A stretch of 64,000 nt of DNA from Treponema primitia ZAS-1 (GCF_000297095.1 NZ_AEEA01000128.1:1-64000); one strand, 5' to 3'. Shown: positions 16,701-23,688, counted from the stretch's first letter. Translations and numbers: made by a program. Notes: generated by a model from the sequence alone, not told the origin.

Positions 16701-16760
16701 GCGGAGGCGGAAAAGGCGGCGGCTAAACTGGGGGTGGAGATACGGAAGCTGCCGGTGTAA
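13734..16760 (+). CDS. M16C-family zinc metalloprotease (presequence-protease type)
   Basis: At 1008 residues this is the size of M16C peptidasomes (PreP/Cym1/HypA). The inverted zinc motif is HILEH at residues 62-66, and TGVVYNEMKG about 90 residues later supplies the distal Glu (family pattern GVVxNEMKG). The second half (about 520-1000) is the catalytically inactive paired domain. Family knowledge: these enzymes form a closed chamber that degrades oligopeptides. No signal peptide is visible, so it should act in the cytoplasm. It is coupled to the fliG homologue by an ATGA overlap. Confidence 0.92.
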   Translation: MILQSGFEILETVDLAELEAKGIWARHVKSGAEVFHILNKDTENLFGFAFATAPEDSTGVAHILEHSVLCGSANYPLKDAFLVLAQGSLQTYLNAWTFPDKTVYPASSVNEQDYFNLMAVYGDAVFRPLLSEWTFMQEGHRLSFEENPGEGAGAKPGAKLSITGVVYNEMKGAYSSLDEYAGRWSVRAVLPDTPYAFDSGGDPEKIPDLTWEGLKEFHRRKYSPANCRIFLAGNIPTEKQLSFLNEKFLSVLPAGNAAPPIPRAKRWTAPQNITIPSPAGGEQKSTVVLSWLCGDTTDMNETIALGALTEILLGHDGSPLTRLLIESGLGEDLAPATGLENESRETLFSAGLRGVDRQNGNGDISGKIEKLIMDELRRLASDGIPKEEIEAALLSMEFSNREIRRSGGPYSLVWMRRSLRSWLHGARPWDSLLFVPAFTELKHRLAKDSRYFEKLIETYLLDNPHRALVSVDPEEGFQEKKDAVLAEALAKKEAALSETGRRDILEKAAALETLQSEGESPEALATIPHLSRKDLVPEIEAVPREILDARGIPALTHELFTNGITYLDMAFPLDILEPADYPWFPLFSRCVVSLGLPGMDYGAVSSLLARTTGAFYATLQTGSCLPGFSRTAALPTGILDLRGRDWLCFRLKALDERIPDSLNLVRRIITEADFSDQRRIRDLVLEMKNDTDSSLAPAGHSYAMGRSGRLFSRSHAVEEIWNGISQLETVHKIADTDTAEICRVLIRIRDTLISRGGLLVNITGNAGAIRGAVKGAAEAFSSFGAPRPRNTLTAAETPFFDQLKNGADTPRAEVLSSPSLQVGFAAVTLPGSFLNTPRPGIEPVLAHQLSTGALWEEIRMKGGAYGAFAHPDLAEGIFSLSTYRDPGPLRSLEAFPGILEAAARDTPDEEALTKAVIGSFAQETRPRTGAEKGLSDFVRFLYGIEDGHRANKLQSMVSITPEELCAAAKRLAAAAGEQGRGIPTVIAGTAEAEKAAAKLGVEIRKLPV

Positions 16761-16783
16761 TAATGAGGAACGAGGAGTGAGGA

Positions 16784-17035
16784 ATGGGTAACAAGGAAAA
16801 ACCCGCGGTAAGCGGGGAGCCGGTAGTATTACTGCACGGGTTTGACGGGGATACCCTCATGGCTGTGGTCCGGGCGGTAAAAAGCGCCGCCGGCGAAGCG
16901 GGGATAGATTCCGGAAGCATCGCCTTTACCACCACCACCCCGACAAATCTGGAGTGGAAGATAAAGGCCCTGATCCGGGAGGTGCGGAAGGAGCATGAGT
17001 ATTTTCAGAAAAACGATGGCAAACAACCAGATTGA
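16784..17035 (+). CDS. Small DUF3783-like protein
   Basis: The 83-residue protein resembles DUF3783: VVLLHGFDGDTLMAVVRAVK near the N-terminus is the typical start, and WKIKALIREVRKEHEYF is a charged C-terminal helix. A GAGGAGTGAGG ribosome site precedes the ATG. The function is unknown. Its 3' 100 bases are duplicated about 700 bases downstream (17631-17741), with a toxin-antitoxin pair between the copies. Confidence 0.7.
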   Translation: MGNKEKPAVSGEPVVLLHGFDGDTLMAVVRAVKSAAGEAGIDSGSIAFTTTTPTNLEWKIKALIREVRKEHEYFQKNDGKQPD

Positions 17036-17048
17036 AGTTTCTTTTTTA

Positions 17049-17312
17049 TTACACTTCAATTCTATTTTTGTATTTTTGTGCATATAAATCCAAAATTTCG
17101 TTTATCATATTTTGATATTTTATATCATGCTCTTCGGCATACTTTTTATAAAATTCTACACTCCTACTATTTAAAGTTATAGTGATTTTTGTTTTTGGCT
17201 CTTTTCTTACCAATTTCTCCGGAGGAGGCAAAAAATCTTTTACCATTTCTCCTTCCATAATACTTTTTCCAATGTCTTTTGGTGATTTAGTATAAATTAT
17301 TTTTCTGTTCAT
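17049..17312 (-). CDS. brnA: BrnA-type antitoxin
   Basis: This 87-residue protein follows a BrnT toxin gene and overlaps its 3' end by 26 bases, the usual toxin-first order of brnTA. The C-terminal half is a ribbon-helix-helix-like domain (KITITLNSRSVEFYKKYAEEH, abbreviated here to its first part) expected to bind its own promoter; the N-terminal half should mask the toxin. The ATG at 17312 was chosen because AGGGAGAG lies seven bases upstream. The gene is AT-rich compared with its neighbours. Confidence 0.82.
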   Translation of the reverse strand: MNRKIIYTKSPKDIGKSIMEGEMVKDFLPPPEKLVRKEPKTKITITLNSRSVEFYKKYAEEHDIKYQNMINEILDLYAQKYKNRIEV

Positions 17313-17565
17313 ATTTATCTCTCCCTTCACGCCAGTATCCGGCTCCAAATATACGAATATTTTCATCCCGCATGGTAAACCTTACCGTTGCAATACCTTT
17401 TCCCGTATTTCCAATACAGAAAAACCTTTCTTCTTTTGCCGAATGCATTTTATCTTTAATAATTATCCTCTTTGGGTCAAAAAATGCCTCCTGGGCTTCC
17501 GGAAATGACATATGGTGTTTTTCGATATTTTCTTGGTTCTTTCCTTCATTCCATTCAAAACCCAT
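17287..17565 (-). CDS. brnT: BrnT-type ribonuclease toxin
   Basis: The 92-residue protein matches BrnT: FEWNEGKNQENIEKHHMSF (start), EAFFDPKRI, ERFFCIGNTGKG, VRFTMRDENIRIFGA and a final RDKYE. BrnT is a RelE-fold, translation-blocking ribonuclease; the family C-terminal Arg-rich segment is present as WREGRDKYE. It has a perfect consensus promoter that would give a leaderless mRNA. It sits between two copies of the end of the DUF3783-like gene, so the module was probably acquired by insertion. Confidence 0.88.
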   Translation of the reverse strand: MGFEWNEGKNQENIEKHHMSFPEAQEAFFDPKRIIIKDKMHSAKEERFFCIGNTGKGIATVRFTMRDENIRIFGAGYWREGRDKYEQKNNLY

Positions 17566-17572
17566 ACATACT

Positions 17573-17601
17573 ATTATACATATTATTTACCATATTGTCA
17601 A
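17573..17601 (-). promoter_or_regulatory. Consensus promoter of brnTA
   Basis: On the minus strand TTGACA (complement of 17596-17601), a 17-base spacer and TATAAT (complement of 17573-17578) match the sigma-70 consensus in all twelve positions. Seven bases separate the -10 from the brnT ATG at 17565. Repeats of ATATG/TATGT around the -10 could be the BrnA operator. Confidence 0.85.
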
Positions 17602-17630
17602 GCGCCATTACTGCCTACAAAAAAGAAGAG

Positions 17631-17741
17631 GAATTTACTACCACCCCGACAAATCCGGAGTGGAAGATAAAGGCCCTGATCCGGGAGGTACGGAAGGAGC
17701 ATGAATATTTTCAGAAAAACGCGGGTGGGCAATCCGATTAA
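17631..17741 (+). pseudogene. Duplicated 3' end of the DUF3783-like gene
   Basis: This stretch repeats 16925-17030 with few changes and encodes FTTTPTNPEWKIKALIREVR and onward to a stop, the same C-terminus as the intact gene. It has no start or N-terminal half of its own. It is either a remnant of a second copy or a duplication formed when brnTA was inserted. Confidence 0.8.
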
Positions 17742-17759
17742 AAACTTTTCCCCCAGGTC

Positions 17760-17790
17760 TTCCCCGTCTTCCGCCACTGAGGACGGGGAA
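17760..17790. terminator. GC-rich hairpin
   Basis: TTCCCCGTC (17760-17768) pairs perfectly with GACGGGGAA (17782-17790) around a 13-base loop. A T-rich stretch follows on the plus strand (TGATGTTTTT), so it could end transcription from the left. Confidence 0.55.
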
Positions 17791-17821
17791 TGATGTTTTT
17801 ATTATGGTTTTTAATTTACTG

Positions 17822-17864
17822 TAGTAAAAGGATTGTAAACATATCTGTTACAATCTTTTTACTA
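17822..17864 (-). terminator. Long AT-rich inverted repeat, likely terminator
   Basis: Arms of about 17 bases (TAGTAAAAGGATTGTAA and TTACAATCTTTTTACTA) pair with one mismatch around an eight-base loop. It lies 14 bases beyond the stop of the B-box gene, where a terminator is expected, although no pure T-run follows. Confidence 0.55.
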
Positions 17865-17877
17865 TAACAATATTATT

Positions 17878-18318
17878 TTACCAATATCCAAATGCCTTTT
17901 TTACCAGGCCCCGAATAAATAGTGGAATAATAAAACAAACTAAAACAAGACCCAACCACCATCCAACCAAGAAGAAATATAACCAATGCATTCTTCGTGA
18001 ACGATAATAACCACCAACCCCGCCACTTGCAGCTGCCGCCGCAGATGCTGCTGCGCTTGAACTGGCGGAATTGTTATTATTATTACTAATAATAATGGGC
18101 GATTGTTTTTGATTTGCGGCATCCTTCAATGCCTGCATCTGAGCTTCCATTCTTGTTTCCTTTGAAACATCGGTCGTTGCTTCATTTAAAACCTTGTCGA
18201 CATCATTTTTACAGACCATCTTGCCTTTTACGGGAACAAGACAATCCTTACAGAAAAATTGCCCGCAGTGCGTACACAGTCCAACGGCCTCCCGATCAGG
18301 ATGATTAACACAGTTCAT
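17878..18318 (-). CDS. B-box zinc-finger membrane protein
   Basis: The 146-residue protein starts with a B-box-like zinc site: C3, H6, C15, C18, C23, C26 and C35 (MNCVNHPDREAVGLCTHCGQ, then FFCKDC). A low-complexity Asn/Ser/Ala tract (about 75-100) follows, then one or two membrane segments near the C-terminus (WLYFFLVGWWLGLVLVCFII). Such bacterial B-box proteins are uncharacterised membrane proteins; the zinc finger should face the cytoplasm. AAGGAG seven bases upstream sets the start at 18318. The codon use and AT content fit the accessory island. Confidence 0.75.
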   Translation of the reverse strand: MNCVNHPDREAVGLCTHCGQFFCKDCLVPVKGKMVCKNDVDKVLNEATTDVSKETRMEAQMQALKDAANQKQSPIIISNNNNNSASSSAAASAAAAASGGVGGYYRSRRMHWLYFFLVGWWLGLVLVCFIIPLFIRGLVKKAFGYW

Positions 18319-18378
18319 AGTATTTCTCCTTTTGATTCTCTTTATTATTCGATGGGCAACGCCCACTAAAATAATTTT

Positions 18379-19224
18379 TTACTTTTTCTCTTTTATAACA
18401 TCTCCTATTCCGTTAAGAATGCTTCCAAGTCCACCCAAAATACTTGCAGCGCCCTCTCCTGCATTTTTCAATATTGATCCAGTTTCATTGATTGCTGACC
18501 CAAATAACACTTGATTGGAAATATCATTTAAATCATTTTGCAATAAGCTTACTTGATATTGTTCAATATTATTTAAATCCAATTTTAGGGCATTTTTAAG
18601 TGCAATGTTCGCATGGTCTATATTAGCTTTCCCTGCATTCCAATCTTTAGCTGAAATATCCAATTTTGCAGAAGCTATATCAAGTTTAACTTCAGTTAAT
18701 ATTTTTATTGTACCATTATTAAATGGCTTATTCGGTTTCTCAAATAATTGTAAATGAATATTATTGTATCCATTTATTGAATCTGTATGCTTTTGATCAA
18801 TTGCGTTTAAGGTTGTTTCTACGTGAAGATTTATATAAGCTGCAGTATCCCAACCGCGAATTTTTTTATTTGTATCTTTGTAATATCCATCTGATGTTAT
18901 ACTCTTGCCTATATCTTTTGCAATTTCTGTTTGCAGTTCCATTTTATTTTTTGTATCGGCTATTTCTGTTACTATTTCTTTAATGTTTTCATAATCTGAA
19001 TTTGACAATGTTCCTATTACATTTTCATAACCAGTCAGTTCCTTAACAAGTTTATTAAAAGTTATAATAGTTTTTTCGGCTTTATCGATTTCTTTTAAAA
19101 ACGTTGATGAAAATTGTTCAAATTGACTCGTTCCATTAGGTGTACTTGCACATGACATACTGAGCACCGAAAATATTAAAAAATATATAAAAAATAATGA
19201 GTAATGTTTCATTTGCTTTTTCAT
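18379..19224 (-). CDS. Hypothetical lipoprotein
   Basis: The 281-residue product has a signal peptide (FFIYFLIFSVLSMSC) ending in a lipobox with Cys about residue 25, so it should be a lipoprotein. The mature part is helical and charged, and the C-terminus is a glycine-rich amphipathic stretch (EGAASILGGLGSILNGIGD). No family was recognised. A GGAGGT site lies ten bases before the ATG. It is strongly AT-rich compared with the core genes, so it was probably acquired with the neighbouring genes. Confidence 0.65.
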   Translation of the reverse strand: MKKQMKHYSLFFIYFLIFSVLSMSCASTPNGTSQFEQFSSTFLKEIDKAEKTIITFNKLVKELTGYENVIGTLSNSDYENIKEIVTEIADTKNKMELQTEIAKDIGKSITSDGYYKDTNKKIRGWDTAAYINLHVETTLNAIDQKHTDSINGYNNIHLQLFEKPNKPFNNGTIKILTEVKLDIASAKLDISAKDWNAGKANIDHANIALKNALKLDLNNIEQYQVSLLQNDLNDISNQVLFGSAINETGSILKNAGEGAASILGGLGSILNGIGDVIKEKK

Positions 19225-19476
19225 AAAATCTCGTACCTCCGCTGCGAATGGCTTTTATATCAAAGGGTAATACCCGTTTTATTATTAAATCCTCACCAGG
19301 TACAAATGACCTTCTTATATGTGTATGATTTTTCATACACATATTTCTTAATTCATAAATTACCCTTGCTAATAGTAAATATTTTATAATTTTATTGGCT
19401 ATTTGCGATAACGTCAAGCTAATAACATAATAATTTGTTTGCTATAAGAATAAGTGATTTAAATTCAAGGTAGAAT

Positions 19477-19824
19477 ATGACCGAATATGAATTGCGGAAG
19501 ATACTTAGTATAAACTTGAAACGGTATCGTGCTTACCGCAAGTTTTCCCAAGCTGATTTGGCTGAAAAACTTGGTATATCTATCCCTTTTTTAAGTGATG
19601 TTGAAAACGGTAGAAAATGGGTATCTCCGGTAACATTGGTGAAATTCGCTGCGGCTTTGAACATTGAACCCTATGAGCTGTTTAAGCCGGAAGATGTCTT
19701 ATCCCCAAGTATAGCAAGCGCCCTTTCAAAGTGGAGCGATGAAGTTTCCGAAGCTGTTACTCAAACCCTTAGCAATATCCGGGATCATTATCTTACTGAA
19801 TCTAATATTCCGCATAAAGACTGA
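19477..19824 (+). CDS. XRE-family transcriptional regulator
   Basis: The 115-residue protein has a Cro/C1 helix-turn-helix at about 8-65 (FSQADLAEKLGISIPFLSDVENGRKW). A short C-terminal tail follows and has no sensing domain. AAGG precedes the ATG by six bases. Its last codons overlap, on the opposite strand, the broken end of the rhuM-like gene, so its C-terminus may be fused to foreign sequence. Its target is unknown; the type is common in mobile islands. Confidence 0.75.
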   Translation: MTEYELRKILSINLKRYRAYRKFSQADLAEKLGISIPFLSDVENGRKWVSPVTLVKFAAALNIEPYELFKPEDVLSPSIASALSKWSDEVSEAVTQTLSNIRDHYLTESNIPHKD

Positions 19825-20181
19825 CATCCAGAATTGGGTGGCTCGTTTTGAATTTACCCGGTAACCAACTGCAATAATTGCATCAAGGTTATAATAATCT
19901 ATTTGCCGTGTTACTTCCCGATTCCTTTCCCGACGAACTTGTGCAAATTTTGCACTGGTTGATCTTTTATCAAACTCACCTTCGTCAAATATATTCAAGA
20001 GATGTTTGGTTATAACACTCCTGTCAATATCAAATAATTCGGACATTCGATCCTGGGTGAGCCACAGGCTTTCATTGTGGACCAACACTTCAACCTTGAT
20101 GTCATTGGTTTCTGGATGGTAAATGATGATTTCCCTAACTGAAGATAGCGGTAGAAGATTATCACTACTAGATGCTCTCAT
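19726..20181 (-). pseudogene. Truncated RhuM-family gene
   Basis: The N-terminal 115 or so residues match RhuM (virulence RhuM/Fic-associated family): IIIYHPETNDIKVEV, ESLWLTQDRMSELF, NIFDEGE, YYNLDAIIAVGYRVNS, RATQF. The family normally continues for another 200 residues, but similarity stops at about 19830, where the XRE gene ends on the other strand. The remaining 35 codons are antisense to that gene. The 5' part is intact, the 3' two-thirds is missing. RhuM genes are common near mobile and restriction islands. Confidence 0.75.
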
Positions 20182-20239
20182 GATAAAACTCCCATGATGT
20201 AAATCTGCATTGCACTATCATTTCTTGTTATTATTCCTG

Positions 20240-20692
20240 TTATTTATTATACATAACCAGTGTTATAGTATTATATTCAAATCTTGATTTCATTTCGTTT
20301 TTGCTTCTTTCCATCGTTTCAATTTCTGTTTCTGCACTATTTATTTCTTTCTCCAGCATTATTTTATCACTTATGGTAATTGAATCCTGTAACAAGCCCT
20401 TGTATTTTTCCAACATGGTTTTTATATTTTCAAGTCGCATTTCTATATTATCAAAATATCCTGCGGCATCATTACTATGTTTATTTTCATCCACCACTAT
20501 TCCAAATGTTTTAATTTTTGTAATAAAATTGACGGTATTGTTTTTAGGGATAGTTATTATCATTCTATACCTGTTTATATTTTCAATTACTTCTTGTGTT
20601 ACCTTACCATCATTCTGAATGACTTCATTAAATACATTTTGTTTTAGCAGTGATAAATTCCTGTTAAAAATAGTGACCCCAGGTATATCGGA
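20240..20692 (-). pseudogene. 5'-truncated DUF4349-like gene
   Basis: From 20563 the frame encodes the C-terminal part of a DUF4349-like protein: a coiled coil (NIEMRLENIKTMLEKYKGLL) and the final YNTITLVMY strand. The open frame continues upstream without an ATG to about 20692 (reading GVTIFNRNLSLLKQNVF and VTQEVIENINRYR). It then runs into palindromic element A at 20697. The signal peptide and N-terminal half are absent, so the gene appears cut by the repeat or by a rearrangement beside it. Confidence 0.65.
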
Positions 20693-20696
20693 AAAA

Positions 20697-20839
20697 CGCC
20701 GGTGGGGTGAGGAATCCCCATCGCGGGATGCTTGTAGAGTCTGCTTCCGCAGCCCCGCTACGCAGGTCTACTACAGCAGGGAATTCTCGGACCATAGGTC
20801 CGCAATATCCTGCGCTGTGGCTTCCCCACCCCACCGGCG
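20697..20839. repeat. Palindromic element A, copy 2
   Basis: Terminal arms CGCCGGTGGGGTG (20697-20709) and CACCCCACCGGCG (20827-20839) are perfect inverted repeats; weaker pairing extends another 18 bases inward. The flank CGGAAAAA and the following CTGTACGATG are shared with the copy at 37862-37989. The centre holds, in inverse orientation, the same hairpin module as the B elements. Confidence 0.85.
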
Positions 20840-21022
20840 CCTGTACGATGAGCCTGTGTTTGAACGTATCTCCTAGGAGCCGGCATATCGCCTAACTAAG
20901 TTTAGTGCATCACCCGGTGCCGGAGCCGCCAAACTAAGTTTTGCATAACTGAGTTTGGAGCATTGTTTAGGGGTGGAAGCTACCTAACTAAGTGTGGGCG
21001 CGGCGGCTAATTGACAACGGCA
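20840..21022. repeat. Linker between palindromes A and B, degenerate CTAAC repeats
   Basis: No gene is seen here. The stretch contains four degenerate copies of (C)TAACTAAGTTT followed by a G-rich tail. The same linker, in a tidier form, joins A and B at 37990-38111. Confidence 0.6.
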
Positions 21023-21142
21023 GGCGGAGGGAGGGGCATCCCTGACCGAGCACATATGGAATTCACCGCCGTAGGAGACCCGAAGGGGCTCCGGAGGTGG
21101 GTTCTACATGCGTGCTCGGTCGGGGATGCCCCTCCCTCCGCC
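21023..21142. repeat. Palindromic element B, copy 2
   Basis: Left arm 21023-21053 and right arm 21112-21142 pair over 31 bases with one mismatch (core GAGGGGCATCCC / GGGATGCCCCTC). The loop contains GGAATTC and an inner hairpin GGAG-CCC/GGG-CTCC. It lies 60 bases upstream of the carD promoter. Confidence 0.88.
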
Positions 21143-21204
21143 CGTTTTTGGAGCATTACCCTGGTGCTTACTAAGTTTGGGCGCCCCCAGGGGTATACGA
21201 CCCA

Positions 21205-21233
21205 TTCACACGTATCGATTTTTATGCTATACT
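21205..21233 (+). promoter_or_regulatory. Promoter of carD operon
   Basis: TTCACA (21205-21210), 17 bases, TATACT (21228-21233). The carD ATG follows eight bases later, so the leader is absent or one to two bases long. No Shine-Dalgarno sequence is visible. Confidence 0.7.
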
Positions 21234-21241
21234 AATTGGTA

Positions 21242-21745
21242 ATGAACAAAACAGCCGCAAGGACATTCCAGGTTGATCAGAAGGTGGTCTATCCCAGCCA
21301 GGGGGTTGGGGTCATTCTTTCAATCGGAGAGAAGGAATTTAAGCATGAACAAATTCCTTATTATGTCATATACCTTGAAGTATCGGATATGACCATCATG
21401 GTCCCGGTAGATAAGGCCGAAAAGCTGGGAATTCGGGCTATTGTTCCTAAGGAAGAGGCCCAAAAGGCCCTGGAACTGATTAGCGAGGACTATGAACCCA
21501 TACCTTCGGATTGGAAACTCCGGTATCAGATGAATCTGGACCTCCTGAAGAAGGGCAGTGTCATGGATATTGCCTCCATAGTCCGTTCCCTCTACCACCG
21601 GAGCAAGGTCAAGGAACTGCCCATCCTGGAACGGAAACTCTACGATTCCGCCCTGAAACTGCTGGAGGACGAGGTTTCCTTCTCCCTCCGCAAGCCCAAG
21701 GACGAGGTGGAAACCATGATCTTTGCCCGTCTGGAATCCAAGTAG
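21242..21745 (+). CDS. carD: CarD/CdnL-type RNA polymerase-binding regulator
   Basis: The 167-residue protein has the CarD N-terminal RNA-polymerase-interaction domain (FQVDQKVVYPSQGVGVILSI, residues 6-60, related to the Mfd domain) and a helical C-terminal domain (about 75-165). CarD proteins bind the polymerase beta subunit and stabilise open complexes at rRNA and growth genes. The ATG at 21242 is preferred over a TTG two codons upstream because of promoter spacing. It heads a plus-strand operon carD-ispD-ispF-nth. Confidence 0.92.
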   Translation: MNKTAARTFQVDQKVVYPSQGVGVILSIGEKEFKHEQIPYYVIYLEVSDMTIMVPVDKAEKLGIRAIVPKEEAQKALELISEDYEPIPSDWKLRYQMNLDLLKKGSVMDIASIVRSLYHRSKVKELPILERKLYDSALKLLEDEVSFSLRKPKDEVETMIFARLESK

Positions 21746-21753
21746 CCTGAATC

Positions 21754-22488
21754 ATGGCTGATGCGGATACCGTCATCGCCGCGGTGATCGCCGCAGCCGG
21801 TTCTTCAAGCCGCATGGGGGGGGGCCTTAAAAAGGAATACCGTCCCTTAGGTCCCGGGATCGACGATGCCCAGGGGCGGCCCTTGACCGTTCTGGGGGCG
21901 GCGGTGGGCGCCTTTGCCGCCAATCCCCGTATTGAGATAATCGTCATCATGGTTCCCGCAGACCCGGATTCCGGAGAAGCGGTAGCCCGTTCCGCCCTGC
22001 CCTCCTCTGCCCTCCTAAACACCGGCCGCAGGCCCCGTATTCTCTTTGCGTCCGGCGGTCCCACCCGCCGTTCCTCGGTTCACCGCGCCCTGGCCATGCT
22101 TTCCGCCTACAATCCGGACTATGTCCTCATCCATGACGGCGGGCGGCCCTGGGTGGACGGCCTGCTTATTGAGCGGACCATCGATGCGGTACTGCGGCAT
22201 TCAGCGGTGGTACCCCTGCTGCCCCTGACCGAGACCCCAAAGGAATTTGACGAGGCCGGGTTTGTAACCCGTCACCTGCGGCGTTCCTCCGTGGGCGGCG
22301 CCCAGACTCCCCAGGGTTTCGCCTTCCGGGAGATACTCCGGGCCCACGAGCTGGCGGCGGAACGGGAAGCACGGGAAAACTACGAATATACCGATGATGC
22401 CGAAGTCTGGGGTGAATTCATCGGCCCTGTGGCGGTGGTAGAAGGATCGCCTAAGAATAGAAAGATTACCTTTCCGGAGGATCTTTAA
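21754..22488 (+). CDS. ispD: 2-C-methyl-D-erythritol 4-phosphate cytidylyltransferase
   Basis: IspD makes CDP-methylerythritol in the MEP isoprenoid pathway. The 244-residue protein has the nucleotide-binding start AAVIAAAGSSSRMG with the later KKEYRPL lysines, GGPTRRSSVHRAL, IHDGGRPWV (metal/substrate Asp and Arg), and TPQGF near 190. A Gly-rich stretch (GGGLKK) slightly enlarges the signature loop. It starts eight bases after carD and is probably translated by coupling. ispF follows directly; in some bacteria the two are fused. Confidence 0.95.
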   Translation: MADADTVIAAVIAAAGSSSRMGGGLKKEYRPLGPGIDDAQGRPLTVLGAAVGAFAANPRIEIIVIMVPADPDSGEAVARSALPSSALLNTGRRPRILFASGGPTRRSSVHRALAMLSAYNPDYVLIHDGGRPWVDGLLIERTIDAVLRHSAVVPLLPLTETPKEFDEAGFVTRHLRRSSVGGAQTPQGFAFREILRAHELAAEREARENYEYTDDAEVWGEFIGPVAVVEGSPKNRKITFPEDL

Positions 22489-22509
22489 AGAAGGACGGGG
22501 TGAAGCAAG

Positions 22510-22983
22510 GTGATTAGAATTGGATTAGGGCGGGATGTACACAGGCTTGTTGAAGGGCGGCGTTTTCTGTTGGGCGGTGTAGAGATTCCCGCTGACAAGG
22601 GGGAGCTGGGACATTCCGATGGGGATGTTCTGGTCCACGCGGTGATAGACGCCCTGCTTGGGGCCGCCGGCTTAGGGGACATCGGAGAACTGTTTCCCCC
22701 GTCGGATCCAAAATGGAAGGACGCGGATTCCATGAAACTCCTGGGTATGTCTTGGAACATGGTGCAGGGTGCAGGGTGGCGGCTCTTGAACCTGGACTGT
22801 GTGGTGAGCGTAGAAAAGCCGAAGCTCCTTCCCCACCGCGAAAGGATCCGATCGTCCCTGGCAGCGGCGCTTGGCGTTTTCCCGGAAACAGTTTTTGTAA
22901 AGGGTAAAACCAATGAAGGCTTAGATAGTATCGGCGACGGGCTGGCAATAGAAGCCCTGGCGGTTTGTTTGTTGGAACAATAG
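22510..22983 (+). CDS. ispF: 2-C-methyl-D-erythritol 2,4-cyclodiphosphate synthase
   Basis: IspF cyclises CDP-methylerythritol 2-phosphate with loss of CMP. The 157-residue length is standard. Metal ligands are in GRDVHRL (Asp and His near 8-10) and in the later HSDGDVLVHAVIDALLGAAG (His near residue 42); GDIGELFP and KTNEGLD are family signatures. The start is GTG. It lies between ispD and nth in the operon. Confidence 0.96.
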   Translation: MIRIGLGRDVHRLVEGRRFLLGGVEIPADKGELGHSDGDVLVHAVIDALLGAAGLGDIGELFPPSDPKWKDADSMKLLGMSWNMVQGAGWRLLNLDCVVSVEKPKLLPHRERIRSSLAAALGVFPETVFVKGKTNEGLDSIGDGLAIEALAVCLLEQ

Positions 22984-22992
22984 GCGGAGAAT

Positions 22993-23688
22993 ATGGGAAA
23001 AAGCAAAACTACGGACTGGGACGGTATAGTTAAGGCCCTGGAAAAATGGCGGAAAGCAGCCCAGGCCGATGAAGCCGCATCGGACAGCGGGGACCCCTCG
23101 GTAAGCACCGTAGCGGAACGGTACCACCAGGACCCCTGGGCGGTATTAGCCTCCACCATCCTGAGCCTGCGTACCAAGGACGAAGTAACCCTGGTCCGTT
23201 CCCAAGCCCTTTTGAAAAAAGCTCCCACCCCCAAGGCGCTCCTAAAACTGACAACGGAAGAAATAGAAAAGCTCATCTACCCCGTGGGATTCTACCACAC
23301 CAAGGCGCAGAATCTGCAAAATATAGCCTCCATCATCATAGAAACCTACCGTGGACAAGTTCCCGCAGACATGGACCTCCTTCTCGCCCTTCCCGGTGTA
23401 GGAAGAAAAACCGCCAACCTGGTCCTTACCGAAGCCTTCGACATGGACGGAATCTGCGTAGACGTACACGTACACAGAATTACTAACCGCCTGGGCGCCC
23501 TGCAGTCAAAAACCCCGGAAGAAACAGAAATGATACTCCGAAAAATCCTGCCCCGAAAATACTGGAAACGCATAAATAAGCTGTTGGTATTATATGGACA
23601 GCGAGTCTGTAGACCCATAAGCCCCTTCTGCTCCCGCTGTGTGATAACCGATCGTTGCAGCAAGGTTACAGTAGACCGCGCACGGTGA
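22993..23688 (+). CDS. nth: Endonuclease III
   Basis: This DNA glycosylase/AP lyase removes oxidised pyrimidines. The 231-residue protein has the helix-hairpin-helix LPGVGRKTANLVL with the catalytic Lys, the catalytic Asp in DVHVHRITNRLG, and the [4Fe-4S] motif CRPISPFCSRCVITDRC (spacing 6-2-5). The N-terminus is about 15 residues longer than in E. coli. The stop codon lies inside the left arm of palindrome C, which may end transcription. Confidence 0.96.
   Translation: MGKSKTTDWDGIVKALEKWRKAAQADEAASDSGDPSVSTVAERYHQDPWAVLASTILSLRTKDEVTLVRSQALLKKAPTPKALLKLTTEEIEKLIYPVGFYHTKAQNLQNIASIIIETYRGQVPADMDLLLALPGVGRKTANLVLTEAFDMDGICVDVHVHRITNRLGALQSKTPEETEMILRKILPRKYWKRINKLLVLYGQRVCRPISPFCSRCVITDRCSKVTVDRAR

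Noticed and set aside
21011..21235. Short plus-strand frames inside the palindromes at 21 kb and 38 kb.
   Set aside because: They follow the inverted repeats and encode no conserved protein; both strands are equally open because of the GC-rich arms.
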